Below are positions 1 to 8,705 of a stretch of 35,753 nt of DNA, in pieces. The stretch is from Pyrinomonas sp040289685. GTDB taxonomy: Bacteria > Acidobacteriota > Blastocatellia > Pyrinomonadales > Pyrinomonadaceae. The stretch covers positions 1 to 35,753 of the forward strand of contig NZ_PSLQ01000033.1 of NCBI RefSeq assembly GCF_040289685.1. The letters run 5' to 3'. The stretch's first letter is position 1. Each line of letters opens with the position of its first letter. Under the pieces are notes generated by a model. It saw only the letters and a list, made by a program, of their open reading frames with translations. It was not told the origin of the DNA and ran no database searches. The position numbers were made by a program, and so were the translations under genes.

Positions 1-211
1 CTCAAATCGCTCATGCCGGAGCCACCGGCGCAGACGAGCGAAGCATGATCCGTCACTAAATCTTCGCCCGACCTCGACTGATGATCTCTGAACTCCCTCG
101 CTTTCGCGCAGCGCAGGTTGACGCTTAAAATGGAGATGGGACCGGACGGAATGGCTCTTGTGATCCGCGTCTCGCTGTGAACAAAAAGCATGAGAGGGAG
201 CGAAGAGAAGA

Positions 212-487
212 ATGGCTTACGTCGTCACGGAACCTTGCATTGATTGCCGGTACACGGATTGCGCGGTGGTTTGTCCGGTAGAGGCCTTTCGCTTGGATGA
301 ACGAATGCTCGTCATCGATCCGGAAATTTGCATCGACTGCGATGTTTGCGTCCCCGAATGCCCTGTAGAAGCGATCTATCCTGAAGATGGGGTGCCGGAA
401 GAGTGGAAGCATTACATCAGATTGAACGCCGAAAAGGCCACAAGCGGACTATCCGTCATCAGCCAGAAGTTGGATCCTCTCTGCTGA
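212..487 (+). CDS. fdxA: 7Fe ferredoxin ([3Fe-4S][4Fe-4S])
   Basis: A 91-residue soluble electron carrier. Cysteines are at 9, 12, 17, 21, 40, 43, 46 and 50, with CP pairs at 21-22 and 50-51. By analogy with Azotobacter FdI and FdxA proteins, C9, C17 and C50 would hold a [3Fe-4S] cluster and C21, C40, C43 and C46 a [4Fe-4S] cluster, with C12 free. The N-terminus (MAYVVTEPCIDCRYTDC) is characteristic of the FdxA group. The ATG follows GAGAAGA, a weak purine-rich ribosome site. It stands alone, since the next plus-strand gene looks unrelated, so its redox partner cannot be inferred. The family call is firm; the cluster type is by homology. Confidence 0.93.
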   Translation: MAYVVTEPCIDCRYTDCAVVCPVEAFRLDERMLVIDPEICIDCDVCVPECPVEAIYPEDGVPEEWKHYIRLNAEKATSGLSVISQKLDPLC

Positions 488-591
488 GCTGGTTGGACGC
501 CGTCGCATCGCTTTGGCGAGTTTCAATGCGCGCAGAGGGATCTGCTGATCAGGCGGGCCTTTCTCGAAACATCTTCGCGACTTTTGGTCGG

Positions 592-873
592 ATGAAACGT
601 CGTACCAAACTGCTTTTGAAAAGCGCCGCCTTCGGCATCGGCACGCTTGGTCTTGGACTCTGGATCAAAAAGAGGAAGCGCCCAAGCGCCGAAGCGCAAC
701 AGGATGTTTGGGTGCGCCCCGGTCAGAGACTAACCTTTCGCGCCGAGTTGATGCCCGGGCGCAGTGCGCTTGAGCGGACCTTTCGCGTGCGAAAGGTCCT
801 GCCCAACGGGCGCGTCGTGCTCGATGGCGTCGGCGGCGAACACGCCGAAGCCGAGTTCGAATCCGTGCGTTGA
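592..873 (+). CDS. small membrane-anchored protein of unknown function
   Basis: About 93 residues from the ATG at 592. A basic start (MKRRTK) precedes a Gly-rich hydrophobic segment at roughly residues 8-25, then a Lys/Arg stop-transfer stretch, then a polar domain of about 60 residues rich in predicted beta strands (around VRPGQRLTFRAEL and GRVVLDGVGGEH). This suggests a single-pass protein with its small domain on the cytoplasmic side or an uncleaved anchor. An in-frame ATG at 526 and further upstream starts exist, the latter overlapping the ferredoxin; none has a clear Shine-Dalgarno site, so the start is uncertain. I do not recognise the family. The orderly composition and membrane segment argue that it is a real gene. 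Confidence 0.55.
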   Translation: MKRRTKLLLKSAAFGIGTLGLGLWIKKRKRPSAEAQQDVWVRPGQRLTFRAELMPGRSALERTFRVRKVLPNGRVVLDGVGGEHAEAEFESVR

Positions 874-1116
874 TCTCGAACGCGAAAAGATCTCCGCGAT
901 CTTCGGATCACCTTTGCTCGCGAAAGATTCCGCGCGCTGATCTTGAAGTCAGTTTCTGCTCTTCCGGTCGCCGACCGTTCTGAAGGGCGGCTTTGGTCCG
1001 AAATCCTTCGTTCCGAAATGTCGCCGCCATCTTTGCTCGGCGAGATTGGGGCAGTCCTGCTTCCGATGCTGCTACCGCCCGTTTCGAAATGCCGCCGTCA
1101 TCGTCGCTCGGCGGAT

Positions 1117-1881
1117 TCACCGCGCACAGGTTTGCGAGCGTCCGCCGTCGATTGGGTAGGTTGCGCCTGTGATCCATGCCGCGCGTCGAGAGGCGAGAAA
1201 GAGCACCAGTTCGGCCACTTCGTCCGCCTCGCCGATGCGTCCGAGCGGATGCGTCTGTTTGGAGCGCTCGATGAACGCGGCGTACTCCTCATCGCTCATG
1301 CCGCCGCGACGGTGAAGCTCGGTGCGCACGACGCCCGGATTGACGGCGTTGACGCGAATCCCTTTGGGCGCGAGTTCCAGCGCCGCGCAGCGCGTTAATT
1401 GGTCCAGCGCCGCTTTGGAAACGCAGTAGGCGAGCACGCCGGGAAAAGCGCGAAGTCCCGTGACGCTCGAGACGTTGACGATGTTGCCGCGCGTGCGCTC
1501 CAAGTGCGGCACAGCTAATTGCATCAGCCGAAAGACGGCGCGCACGTTTACTTCCATCACGCGATCCCACTCTTCGAGCGCAGTCGTCTCGATCGTTCCA
1601 TTGGAAATGATGCCAGCGGCATTGACGAGCACATCGAGCGCGCCGAACGTAGCGACCGTTTCGCGAACCACTCTTTCGGCATCCGTGGTGACGTCGGCGC
1701 GCATCGCGCGCACCGTGCCGCCCGCGCGCGCGGCCTCTTCTTCCAGTTGGCGCAAAGCCTCCTCGCGCCGTCCGACGCCGACCACTCGTGCACCTTCGCA
1801 CGCCATCCGCAAAGCGACGGCGCGTCCGATCCCCGACGTCGCGCCCGTCACCAAAGCAACCTGTTCGCTGAATTCGCCCAT
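1117..1881 (-). CDS. SDR-family NAD(P)-dependent oxidoreductase
   Basis: A 254-residue classical short-chain dehydrogenase/reductase with a Rossmann fold. The cofactor loop TGATSGIG is at residues 12-19, NAAG at 87-90, the catalytic serine near 139, and YCVSK supplies Tyr152 and Lys156. The C-terminus carries the usual ITGATYPIDGG strand. The acidic/basic pattern after the second strand (GVGRREEAL) is compatible with NADPH preference, which is inference. The start at 1881 is chosen because MGEFSEQVALVTG is the normal SDR N-terminus; the frame is open 48 codons further, but that extension is low-complexity and unrelated to the family. FabG-like enzymes look the same, but no fatty-acid genes are nearby, so the substrate is unknown. 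Confidence 0.9.
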   Translation of the reverse strand: MGEFSEQVALVTGATSGIGRAVALRMACEGARVVGVGRREEALRQLEEEAARAGGTVRAMRADVTTDAERVVRETVATFGALDVLVNAAGIISNGTIETTALEEWDRVMEVNVRAVFRLMQLAVPHLERTRGNIVNVSSVTGLRAFPGVLAYCVSKAALDQLTRCAALELAPKGIRVNAVNPGVVRTELHRRGGMSDEEYAAFIERSKQTHPLGRIGEADEVAELVLFLASRRAAWITGATYPIDGGRSQTCAR

Positions 1882-2088
1882 CTTTGTTTCGCTGCTCCGT
1901 GTGAAGTTTATAGGAACGAACGGAAGTTTACGCCAAGAACGGCGATTCATCACGGGTTCGGGCGTTTGTTTTCCTCTTCCTTTTGTGCCATCATTTTCGG
2001 TTGTTGAAAAGAACGCCGCCGTCACTTTCGCACGGTGCGGTTTGAACTTGCGAGCGATCGCGACACTGGATCAACAGGAGGTTTCGCA

Positions 2089-3162
2089 ATGCGTTGGAAG
2101 TTGATCGCGCTGGCACTGGCCACTCTGCTTTCAGGGCTGACGGCAGAGCTTCGCGCTCAGGTCATCGGCGCGCCTAAAAGCGGCTCGTCCGCTGGCAGCA
2201 CTGGCGGCGATGGGGTAGATAGCGTGCTCGACGGTTCGGGCAGCAATCGTTACTACAAACTCGGTCCCGGCGATATCATCGATGTGCGCGTCTTCGGCGA
2301 GCCGCAATTCAACGGCCAAGTTGAAGTGGACGAAGACGGCAACATCGAGATCCCGTTCGTTGAAAAACCGATCAACGTCAAGTGTCGCACTCGAAACGAA
2401 GTGCGCAAGGCGATCGCGCAAGAACTATCGCGCTATTTGCGCGATCCGCAGGTGAGCGTGCGCGTCATCGAGCGGCGAAGCAAATCGCCTGCCATCGTTT
2501 ACGGTGCCGTGCGCGCGCCGCAGCGCTTGCAGATGTTGCGTCGCGTGCGGCTGCTCGAAGTGCTGGCCAGCGCTGGCGGCGTCACCGAACAGGCTGGCGG
2601 AACGATTCAGATCTTTCACACCGAACCGTTGACTTGCCCCGAAACCGAAGAAGAACAGGCGATCGCTGCGCGCGAGCAGACGCAAGCGCAGACGGACGAC
2701 GTATTTCGCGTCCCGTTCGATGTGTACAGCATCGAGGACTTGAAGCTGGGCAAGCAAGAGGCCAATCCGATCATCCGTCCGGGCGACATCGTGATCGTGC
2801 AAGAGGCCGCTCCCGTTTACATCACCGGAGCGGTGGTCTCACCACAAGGCATCTACCTGCGCAGCAACACATCGCTGATGACCGCCATCGCCATGGTCGG
2901 CGGCTTGCGCAAGGACGCCAAAGCTGGCGAGGTCAAGATCTATCGGCGCAAACTCGGATCGCTCGAACCGGAGATCATCAAAGTGGACCTCAATAACGTG
3001 CGCAAGCAGAAAGTGCCGGACATGGCGTTGCAACCCTATGACATAATCGAGGTGCCGGGCGCGACGGTGAACAAATCGACGATCCTACAGACGCTTTTGG
3101 GCACCGCTTTCAACACGGTGACGGCCCTCAGCACAGCACTTCCGCTGCGCGTAATCTACTAG
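2089..3162 (+). CDS. polysaccharide export protein (Wza/GumB type, SLBB domains)
   Basis: A 357-residue outer-membrane-associated exporter component. The ATG at 2089 has a perfect AGGAGG at 2076-2081, which decides the start over an upstream in-frame one. Residues 1-23 form a Sec signal peptide ending LRA before Gln24. No lipobox cysteine is visible, unlike Wza. A polysaccharide-export domain begins at YYKLGPGDIIDVRVFGEP (about 55-72), followed by a soluble-ligand-binding beta-grasp (SLBB) domain at about 135-170 and a second at about 240-320 (VYITGAVVSPQGIYL; YDIIEVPGA). A Gly/Ser-rich linker lies at about 26-52. Family members carry capsule or exopolysaccharide across the outer membrane. 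No Wzc-type kinase or polymerase is adjacent, so the polymer is unknown. Confidence 0.88.
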   Translation: MRWKLIALALATLLSGLTAELRAQVIGAPKSGSSAGSTGGDGVDSVLDGSGSNRYYKLGPGDIIDVRVFGEPQFNGQVEVDEDGNIEIPFVEKPINVKCRTRNEVRKAIAQELSRYLRDPQVSVRVIERRSKSPAIVYGAVRAPQRLQMLRRVRLLEVLASAGGVTEQAGGTIQIFHTEPLTCPETEEEQAIAAREQTQAQTDDVFRVPFDVYSIEDLKLGKQEANPIIRPGDIVIVQEAAPVYITGAVVSPQGIYLRSNTSLMTAIAMVGGLRKDAKAGEVKIYRRKLGSLEPEIIKVDLNNVRKQKVPDMALQPYDIIEVPGATVNKSTILQTLLGTAFNTVTALSTALPLRVIY

Positions 3163-3234
3163 AGTAGAAACGAAAAGAGCGCGCGTAATTTGCTGAAGTT
3201 AGAGCGAAATCTTCCGAAGGAGCGAAAGAGCGAG

Positions 3235-3474
3235 ATGGTGCAGACGAAAAAGGGGAAGAATCGGCGAAGGAAGACCACATTGTTGTGGGTGGCAGTGGTC
3301 GCGGCGATCGTCATTGGACTGCTCTGGAAAGGGCAGATCGCATTGCTCTACGTTCTGGCGACGCTCAGTTTGACGGTCTTGATGCTCGTCGTCGCTTTCG
3401 CCGATCTCGAAGGTGGGAGACCTTCGACCGAAAGCAGCCTTACAGAGATGAACACGACCGAGCGCCGTCGGTAG
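3235..3474 (+). CDS. small two-helix membrane protein of unknown function
   Basis: From the ATG at 3235 the product is 79 residues: a strongly basic N-terminus (KKGKNRRRK), then two adjacent hydrophobic segments (about 15-28 and 33-55) separated by WKGQ, then a short polar tail. It would be an inner-membrane hairpin with the tail in the cytoplasm. AAGGAG at 3217-3222 lies 12 nt upstream, somewhat far; a TTG start at 3190 is possible. It follows the export gene by about 70 bp on the same strand and may be co-transcribed. I do not recognise the family. Confidence 0.6.
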   Translation: MVQTKKGKNRRRKTTLLWVAVVAAIVIGLLWKGQIALLYVLATLSLTVLMLVVAFADLEGGRPSTESSLTEMNTTERRR

Positions 3475-3912
3475 TCTTCAAGATGGCGCTGGGCTTCGAC
3501 GAAGGATCGCTGATCGCGCGCATCGCTCGCCGCCGGTTAGCCTTTGAATCACGCCCCAGACCGATCCTCACGCTCTCGCGGCGAGAAATGGTTTCTGCTT
3601 TGCGCGCCAGCGACCGTCGGCGACTCGGACGCGCGAGCGTCGCGCTGTCGGACGGTCACCCCAATTTGCGCTCTTGAGCGGGCGATCTTTTGCCCGCGAG
3701 AGTCGAACTCGGATTTTTCACCGAGTCACATTCTACGAACTGTTCGCGCTTTCAGCGCCGCGGATGCGCTTGATTCCCCGCGTTGGTCTTCTCGAGCTTC
3801 GTCCTTTTCGATGATCGGCGGGCGAAGGCGCGGTAAAATATGCCTTGAGGAGCGACATCGAAACTCCCCCGGCAGAACGTAGCTTCCATTTCCGCAACGA
3901 GGTTCCACGTAG
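3475..3912. other. intergenic stretch without a supported gene
   Basis: No reading frame here has convincing protein character. Visible elements are a 6-bp hairpin GCGGGC/GCCCGC around 3679-3698 with an 8-nt loop, and an AT-rich TAAAAT at about 3834-3839 that could be a -10 element for the sensor kinase downstream. Both are weak. The stretch is rich in short CGAC/GCGAG words, as are other gaps in this window. Confidence 0.4.
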
Positions 3913-5550
3913 ATGATCGATGCGCGCGACGCAACCGATTCGGCATCAAAGGGCGAGCAGGCTCCGTCGCCGGTTTCACCACAGGAAAAGAAGAAAGGTG
4001 CGCGTCCGCTCCGCTTACACACCAAAACGACGTTGCTCGTCTCAGCCATCACATTGATCGTTCTGGCGGCGATGTTCTTGGTCATCAGCTCTCGCGTGGC
4101 CGACCTCGTGCGCGAAGAGCAGAAGATGCTGGCTGAACTGCAGGCGATCAATTTGGCCCAACAGATCAGTCAGACGCCGACGCCGCGCGATCCCGCCGAA
4201 ATGGCGCAAGCGGCGACGCTGGTGCGCGGATCGCGTCCCGGCATCATCAGTGTGCGCATATGGCAGCGCGTCGGCGGCGTCTTCGTCGAGACCGCGGCGG
4301 CTGCCGGAAGCGCGCCCGCCGAAGAGATTCCGGAAGAGACCAAGAATTCGCTTCGCAGCGGCATGGCTTCGCGCGTAGTCAGCGCGCGTCCAACGGAAAA
4401 AGACGGCTCGGTTTATCGCGTCTTCGCGCCGATCACAGAGGACGGGCGCGTCAGCGGTGCAGTGGAGCTGGTCCAAAGGTTAGACGACGCGCCGTCAGTT
4501 GCCGTGCGTTACAGACAAACCGCCGTTTGGATTTCGCTGCTGGCGATCGTCTTGATCACGCTTTCAACCTATTTGCTCTTTCGACAAGTGATCTACCGCC
4601 CGATTGACGCCTTGCTTGCGGCCATGGCGCGCGCCGAAGCCGGAGATTTCGAGGCGCGCGCGCCCGTGCGCGCCTCGGATGAGCTGGGCCAATTATCGGA
4701 AGGGTTTAACCGCATGATCGCGCGCATTCGCGTCATGAGCGAGGAGCGCGAAAAACGCAAGCAACTGCTCGAAGAGCGCGTCCGCGAAGCGACGCTCGAA
4801 CTTCAAAAACGAAACGAACAACTCGAAACGATCAACCGCGAACTGTGGCGCACCACTCGCCGCATAACCGAACTGGAAAGGCTGGCCGCCGCCGGACAGA
4901 CGGCCGCGCAGTTCGCCCACGAAGTGGGCACGCCGCTCAATCTCATCAGCGGTCATGTTCAACTGTTGCGCGCTGCGCTCGATGATCCGCGCGCTGTTTC
5001 GCGCCTTGACATCATCGGCGAGCAGATCGAGCGTATCGAACGCATCGTGCGTCATATGCTCGATCGCACGCGACCGGAGACCACGGTTTTCGCGCCGCTT
5101 GATCTGAACGCGCTCGTGCGGCGTATTCTCAACGCGACGGCGCCGGCGCTCGAAGCGCGCAACGTCACGCTGCAAACCGAATTCGCGGCCCCCCTCCCAT
5201 TGGTCGCTGGCGATGCCGATCGCTTGCAACAGGCGCTCATTAACCTGATCAACAACGGGCTCGACGCCATGCTTTACGGCGGCACGCTGACCGTGCGCAC
5301 GCGAGCGGAAGGGACGGAGGAAGTGATCATCGAAATCGCCGATACGGGAAGCGGCATGACCGAAGATGTTCGATCGCACATCTTCGAGCCTTTCTACACG
5401 ACCAAAGGGCGCGGGCGCGGTGCTGGGTTGGGGCTCTTCATCGTACAACAGGTCGTGCACGAACACGGCGGGCGCATCGAAGTTGAAACCGCGCCGCAAC
5501 GCGGCACGCTCTTTCGCCTTCACTTCCCGCGCGCCGACTCCTCCGCTTGA
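3913..5550 (+). CDS. membrane sensor histidine kinase (NtrB/AtoS-like)
   Basis: A 545-residue two-component sensor. Membrane segments at about 40-60 and 203-223 flank an extracytoplasmic domain of about 140 residues. A HAMP linker follows (about 224-275, containing DELGQLSEGFNRM), then a coiled coil (275-320) rich in Glu/Arg. The HisKA H-box FAHEVGTPLNLISGH places the phospho-accepting histidine at 336. The ATPase domain shows the N-box (ALINLINNGLDAM, 441-453), G1 (DTGSGM, 477-482), the F-box (FEPFYTTK) and G2 (GAGLGLFIV). The HEVGTPLN form of the H-box is typical of NtrB-class kinases that feed sigma-54 activators. The gene for such an activator starts about 210 bp downstream on the same strand, so they are probably partners. 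The ligand is unknown. Confidence 0.93.
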   Translation: MIDARDATDSASKGEQAPSPVSPQEKKKGARPLRLHTKTTLLVSAITLIVLAAMFLVISSRVADLVREEQKMLAELQAINLAQQISQTPTPRDPAEMAQAATLVRGSRPGIISVRIWQRVGGVFVETAAAAGSAPAEEIPEETKNSLRSGMASRVVSARPTEKDGSVYRVFAPITEDGRVSGAVELVQRLDDAPSVAVRYRQTAVWISLLAIVLITLSTYLLFRQVIYRPIDALLAAMARAEAGDFEARAPVRASDELGQLSEGFNRMIARIRVMSEEREKRKQLLEERVREATLELQKRNEQLETINRELWRTTRRITELERLAAAGQTAAQFAHEVGTPLNLISGHVQLLRAALDDPRAVSRLDIIGEQIERIERIVRHMLDRTRPETTVFAPLDLNALVRRILNATAPALEARNVTLQTEFAAPLPLVAGDADRLQQALINLINNGLDAMLYGGTLTVRTRAEGTEEVIIEIADTGSGMTEDVRSHIFEPFYTTKGRGRGAGLGLFIVQQVVHEHGGRIEVETAPQRGTLFRLHFPRADSSA

Positions 5551-5759
5551 CCCTCTCGCGCTGAAATCATGAGGTTGGCTGAAAACTACCTCGCCTTATG
5601 TGGCTCCTCGGCGAAAAGTTCGCGAATGAGGCCGATAGGCGCAACGCGAGATAAGCTTTCGCCGATGCGGGCCGCGAGATCGTCGCCGTAGGATGGCCGT
5701 TTTCCGCTTCTCCTGGTGAGGTGTATGATTAGAGCGTTCCGTTCGTGGGGCATGTGGTT

Positions 5760-7130
5760 ATGAAACGCATCCTCGTCATAGATGATGACCGCGCTTCGTG
5801 CGAACTGTTGCGTGAAATCTTCGTCGCGCAAGGATGGGCTGTCGAAACGGCACAAACGCCCGCTGAAGCACTTAGTCTTGCCGCCCAAATCGAGTTCGAT
5901 CTCGTCGTCAGCGACATCAACCTCGAAGCGGAACAGTCCGGACTGGACATCCTGCGTGCGCTGCGCCAACGCGCCCCCGTGATCCTCATCACGGGCTTCG
6001 GCACGTTGGAAGCAGCGGTGGAAGCGGCGCGCGAAGGCGCGTGGGATTTCATCTCCAAACCCTTCAAAGTCACGGAGGTGATCGCCACAGCGCGTCGTGC
6101 CATGGAACGCACGAGCGAAACCGAAAAGGCCGGCAAAGATACGGAAGCAGCTTCACGCCAGAGCGCAGGGTTGATTGGCAGAACGCCGGCCATGATCGAA
6201 CTCTACAAGGAGATCGCGCGCGTCGCCCCATCGCGTTCCACCGTGCTCATCGTCGGCGAATCGGGCACGGGCAAGGAGCTTGTCGCGCGCGCCATTCACG
6301 AACACAGCGAACGCGCGCGCGGACCATTTGTCGCCGTCAACTGCGGAGCTTTGACCGAAACGCTGCTTGAAGCGGAACTCTTCGGACACGTCAAAGGGGC
6401 GTTCACCGGCGCCGTCGCCGATCGCAAAGGGCTTTGGGAAGAGGCCGAAGGGGGCACGCTCTTTCTCGATGAGATCGGCGAGACGAGTCCGGCCATGCAG
6501 GTCAAACTCCTGCGCGCTCTCCAATCGGGCGAAATAAGGCGGGTCGGTTCGGCGCGGAGCGTTCGCGTCGATGCGCGCGTTGTGGCTGCCACCAACCGCG
6601 ATCTGGAAAAAGAGGTTTCGGCTGGCCGCTTTCGCGAAGATCTCTACTACCGTTTGAGCGTCGTCACGCTTCGCGTCCCGCCTTTGCGCGCACGCCGCGA
6701 CGACATCCAGTTGCTGGCGGAGAATTTCCTTCGCCGCATAGAAACGGCGCGCGCCCGTCGCTTGCGCCTTTCCCCACCGGCGTTGGCATTGCTGGTCTCC
6801 TATTCATGGCCAGGCAACGTCCGCGAACTCGAATCGGCGATTGAATACGCTGCACTGCGCGCGCGCGGCACCGAAATTATGCCCGAGGACCTTCCGCCCA
6901 AACTACAAGCCGATCCGGCGCGCGCGCGCTTTTTGAGCGAGCACCCGTCGCTTGCGGCGATCTACGCCGACCTTCCGACGCTCGACGAACTCGAACGGCG
7001 TTATCTCATCCACGTCCTCAACGAAGTCGGTGGCAATCGCATGCGCGCCGCCGAAGTGCTTGGCATTGACCGTCGCACGCTCTACCGCATGGCCGAAAGA
7101 TTCGGCATCAAGTTGAGCGAGGAGCCTTAA
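5760..7130 (+). CDS. NtrC-family sigma-54-dependent response regulator
   Basis: A 456-residue enhancer-binding activator with all three domains. Receiver: acidic triad DDD at 8-10, phospho-acceptor Asp52 (VVSDINLE), Thr78 (LITGF) and Lys100 (FISKPFK). AAA+ domain: Walker A GESGTGKE (166-173), the sigma-54 contact loop GAFTGA (213-218), Walker B LFLDEIGE (234-241), and the sensor region VVAATNRDL. A Fis-type helix-turn-helix lies at about 423-450 (NRMRAAEVLGIDRRTLYRM). The ATG at 5760 is preferred: GGGG lies 9 nt upstream, and the in-frame GTG at 5745 would add only five residues. The intact GAFTGA loop says it can activate sigma-54 promoters. Its targets may include envelope genes nearby, but I found no clear -24/-12 promoter in the gaps I examined. 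Confidence 0.95.
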   Translation: MKRILVIDDDRASCELLREIFVAQGWAVETAQTPAEALSLAAQIEFDLVVSDINLEAEQSGLDILRALRQRAPVILITGFGTLEAAVEAAREGAWDFISKPFKVTEVIATARRAMERTSETEKAGKDTEAASRQSAGLIGRTPAMIELYKEIARVAPSRSTVLIVGESGTGKELVARAIHEHSERARGPFVAVNCGALTETLLEAELFGHVKGAFTGAVADRKGLWEEAEGGTLFLDEIGETSPAMQVKLLRALQSGEIRRVGSARSVRVDARVVAATNRDLEKEVSAGRFREDLYYRLSVVTLRVPPLRARRDDIQLLAENFLRRIETARARRLRLSPPALALLVSYSWPGNVRELESAIEYAALRARGTEIMPEDLPPKLQADPARARFLSEHPSLAAIYADLPTLDELERRYLIHVLNEVGGNRMRAAEVLGIDRRTLYRMAERFGIKLSEEP

Positions 7131-7345
7131 AGAGCACCGAAGAGATTTGCCGCAGAACCGCTCCACAGCCGTCTCGCCACGGTCCTTGCGCTCTCGAAAA
7201 GACCATCGCTTCTTTGACCAGAAGGGCCGCTACTGTTGCGGGACACTGGACCGTCGCGACGCAAGCTTGTGAGAAGACGTTGGGGGCGCTGATCCTTGCT
7301 GGATATCAGCTCAGCTTCACCGCTGCCGAGGGGGGTTGATCGGCG

Positions 7346-7879
7346 TCATAGTTGGTGCATGTTGAGGCGATCGAGATTCCGGTTAGCTTCGCTGAGCTGT
7401 TTGATCGCTTGCTCGGTGACGCCGCGGTTGATCAAAGCTTCGGCTGTTTTGATCTGCCTCAGGGTTGAATTCAACATATCGCGCTCAGCGTCGGTCCGCC
7501 CTGCAGCGCGACCAGCGCGCACAAGTGCGGCATTGGCCCGCGCCAATGCACGCAGCGCGTTGGCCGTTTGGCGGCGACGAAGGCGCATGATCGCCTCGGC
7601 GATGCGATCGCCAGCCGTTTCCACGTCCGGGTCGCGTTCCGGCAGTTGCGGGTATTGAACGATGGGCGGCGCGTTCACCATTTGCGCTGTTCGCCGACCG
7701 ACGTCGGTCGTCACCGTCTCTTCGATGGAACGATTCGCGCACGACGAGAAGAGAGCAAAGAGCAACAAGCCACACAGAAGCAACGAGGCGACCAGCGCTT
7801 CTAGCTTGATCGTTTGCTCCGAGCCGAGGTTCGCTCGCGGCTTGGCAAACGTCTCTTTGGAAGAAGTCTTCAGGATCAT
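7346..7879 (-). CDS. putative exported or lipoprotein helical protein, unknown function
   Basis: 177 residues. A polar N-terminus of about 27 residues precedes a strong hydrophobic segment (LEALVASLLLCGLLLFALF) that ends in SSC, a possible but non-ideal lipobox. The rest is predicted almost wholly helical, rich in Ala, Arg and Leu (RRRQTANALRALARANAAL, then LINRGVTEQAIKQLSEANRN). It could be a lipoprotein or a membrane-anchored helical protein. The ATG at 7879 has no obvious ribosome site, so the true start may lie closer to the hydrophobic segment. It is convergent with the NtrC-like gene. I do not recognise the family. Confidence 0.6.
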   Translation of the reverse strand: MILKTSSKETFAKPRANLGSEQTIKLEALVASLLLCGLLLFALFSSCANRSIEETVTTDVGRRTAQMVNAPPIVQYPQLPERDPDVETAGDRIAEAIMRLRRRQTANALRALARANAALVRAGRAAGRTDAERDMLNSTLRQIKTAEALINRGVTEQAIKQLSEANRNLDRLNMHQL

Positions 7880-8042
7880 CGCGCGACGATGTGGCCTGCG
7901 GGCACAGCGTTTGTGCTCGCGCTTGAAACGAGCAGCGCCCTAAACTTCAAGGCCGCTCGCGCGAGTGCGTCGCCCGCTTGAAAACGCATCACGGGACGGT
8001 CGTGCGAGCGGCCTTGAGCGCGAAGGAACGCTCTTTTCAGAA

Positions 8043-8246
8043 TCAACGGCTGGTGTTCGAATTCGTTCTCGCCGTCTTCTTGGCATGACGACGGTGATGG
8101 CGCTTGCGATGATGGCGCTTTTTGGTCTTGCTCGAAGCCGTCGCCGAAGACGTGTTCGAGCTTTGTCCGCCGCTCGTTTGCGCCATAGCAAGGCTGCCAA
8201 AACCGAAGACCAGCATTAAGGTCAGAATCAAAGACGCTCTTTTCAT
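8043..8246 (-). CDS. small secreted His/Arg/Lys-rich protein
   Basis: 67 residues from the ATG at 8246, with GGGAG about 10 nt upstream. MKRASLILTLMLVFGFGSLA followed by MAQ is a textbook Sec signal peptide (cleavage after about 22). The mature part is only about 45 residues: a Ser/Thr/Gly-rich spacer, then KTKKRHHRKRHHRRHAKK and a short polar tail. So dense a mix of His and basic residues could bind metals, anionic polysaccharide or nucleic acid; that is inference. The frame is open further upstream (to 8291), but the signal peptide fixes the likely start. Confidence 0.6.
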   Translation of the reverse strand: MKRASLILTLMLVFGFGSLAMAQTSGGQSSNTSSATASSKTKKRHHRKRHHRRHAKKTARTNSNTSR

Positions 8247-8448
8247 CCTCTTGCCACTCCCTTTCGTAAAGTCGGTCCTAACCAGATTCAAAGCGCAGGC
8301 GAAAGGGTTCTGATTTGGAGGAGCTGCCTCGACTTAACGACCTCGCCATCTTTCCCTCTCGCCTGTGCACTGCGTTCGAGAGCAAGGGATGTGCCGCAGC
8401 GCGCCAAGCGAAATATCCGCAGTTCGATACGGGGCGGCGAGCCGCACG

Positions 8449-8486
8449 CTGTGGCGATCTTGCCTCGGATCGCAAGATCGCCACAG
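8449..8486. repeat. perfect 15-bp palindrome with 8-nt loop (REP/MITE-like)
   Basis: CTGTGGCGATCTTGC at 8449-8463 is matched exactly by GCAAGATCGCCACAG at 8472-8486, with CTCGGATC between. There is no T-run on either strand, so it is a poor intrinsic terminator. It looks like a dispersed palindromic repeat unit; whether other copies exist cannot be seen from this window. Confidence 0.75.
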
Positions 8487-8508
8487 GCGATCGGTCTGCC
8501 AGCAGGCT

Positions 8509-8629
8509 CTCCCATCTGCCCCTTGCTAACGGCGAAAGACCACCTTTCGCACAACGCAGCCGCGCCACGCAAGGGAGCCTCTTAACGGGCGAAGGAAGCT
8601 TCTTTGTAGGCTTGCGGAACAGATGGGAG
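8509..8629. repeat. 10-bp inverted repeat bounding about 100 bp
   Basis: CTCCCATCTG (8509-8518) and CAGATGGGAG (8620-8629) are exact reverse complements 101 bp apart. They could be the ends of a small non-autonomous element or a long weak stem. The enclosed DNA has no gene. Chance is possible for a 10-bp match, so this is tentative. Confidence 0.35.
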
Positions 8630-8705
8630 TTGTCTGAGCGAGCTTTTTTGCGACCCTTTCCGTATTGAAAGCGCTGGGCAAAAAGGTCCTCGAAGAAGGC
8701 CGCTG

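Larger units (their letters stand above)
8247..8705. other. intergenic stretch holding long inverted repeats
   Basis: 459 bp between two minus-strand genes with no convincing reading frame. It contains a perfect 15-bp palindrome (8449-8486) and a wider 10-bp inverted repeat (8509-8518 with 8620-8629), both listed separately. These resemble debris or a miniature mobile element more than ordinary spacer DNA. The promoter of the small His-rich protein must lie in the left part. Confidence 0.5.

Noticed and set aside
3690..3720. tRNA T-arm-like sequence on the minus strand (GAGTTCGACTC)
   Set aside because: Only four stem pairs form, and no acceptor, D or anticodon arm is present at the right distance.
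4693..5523. 276-codon minus-strand frame
   Set aside because: It is antisense to the histidine kinase core; no protein features.
8449..8486. Intrinsic terminator for the DUF1003 gene
   Set aside because: There is no T-run on either side of the stem, and it is over 200 bp past the stop codon; a palindromic repeat is the better reading.
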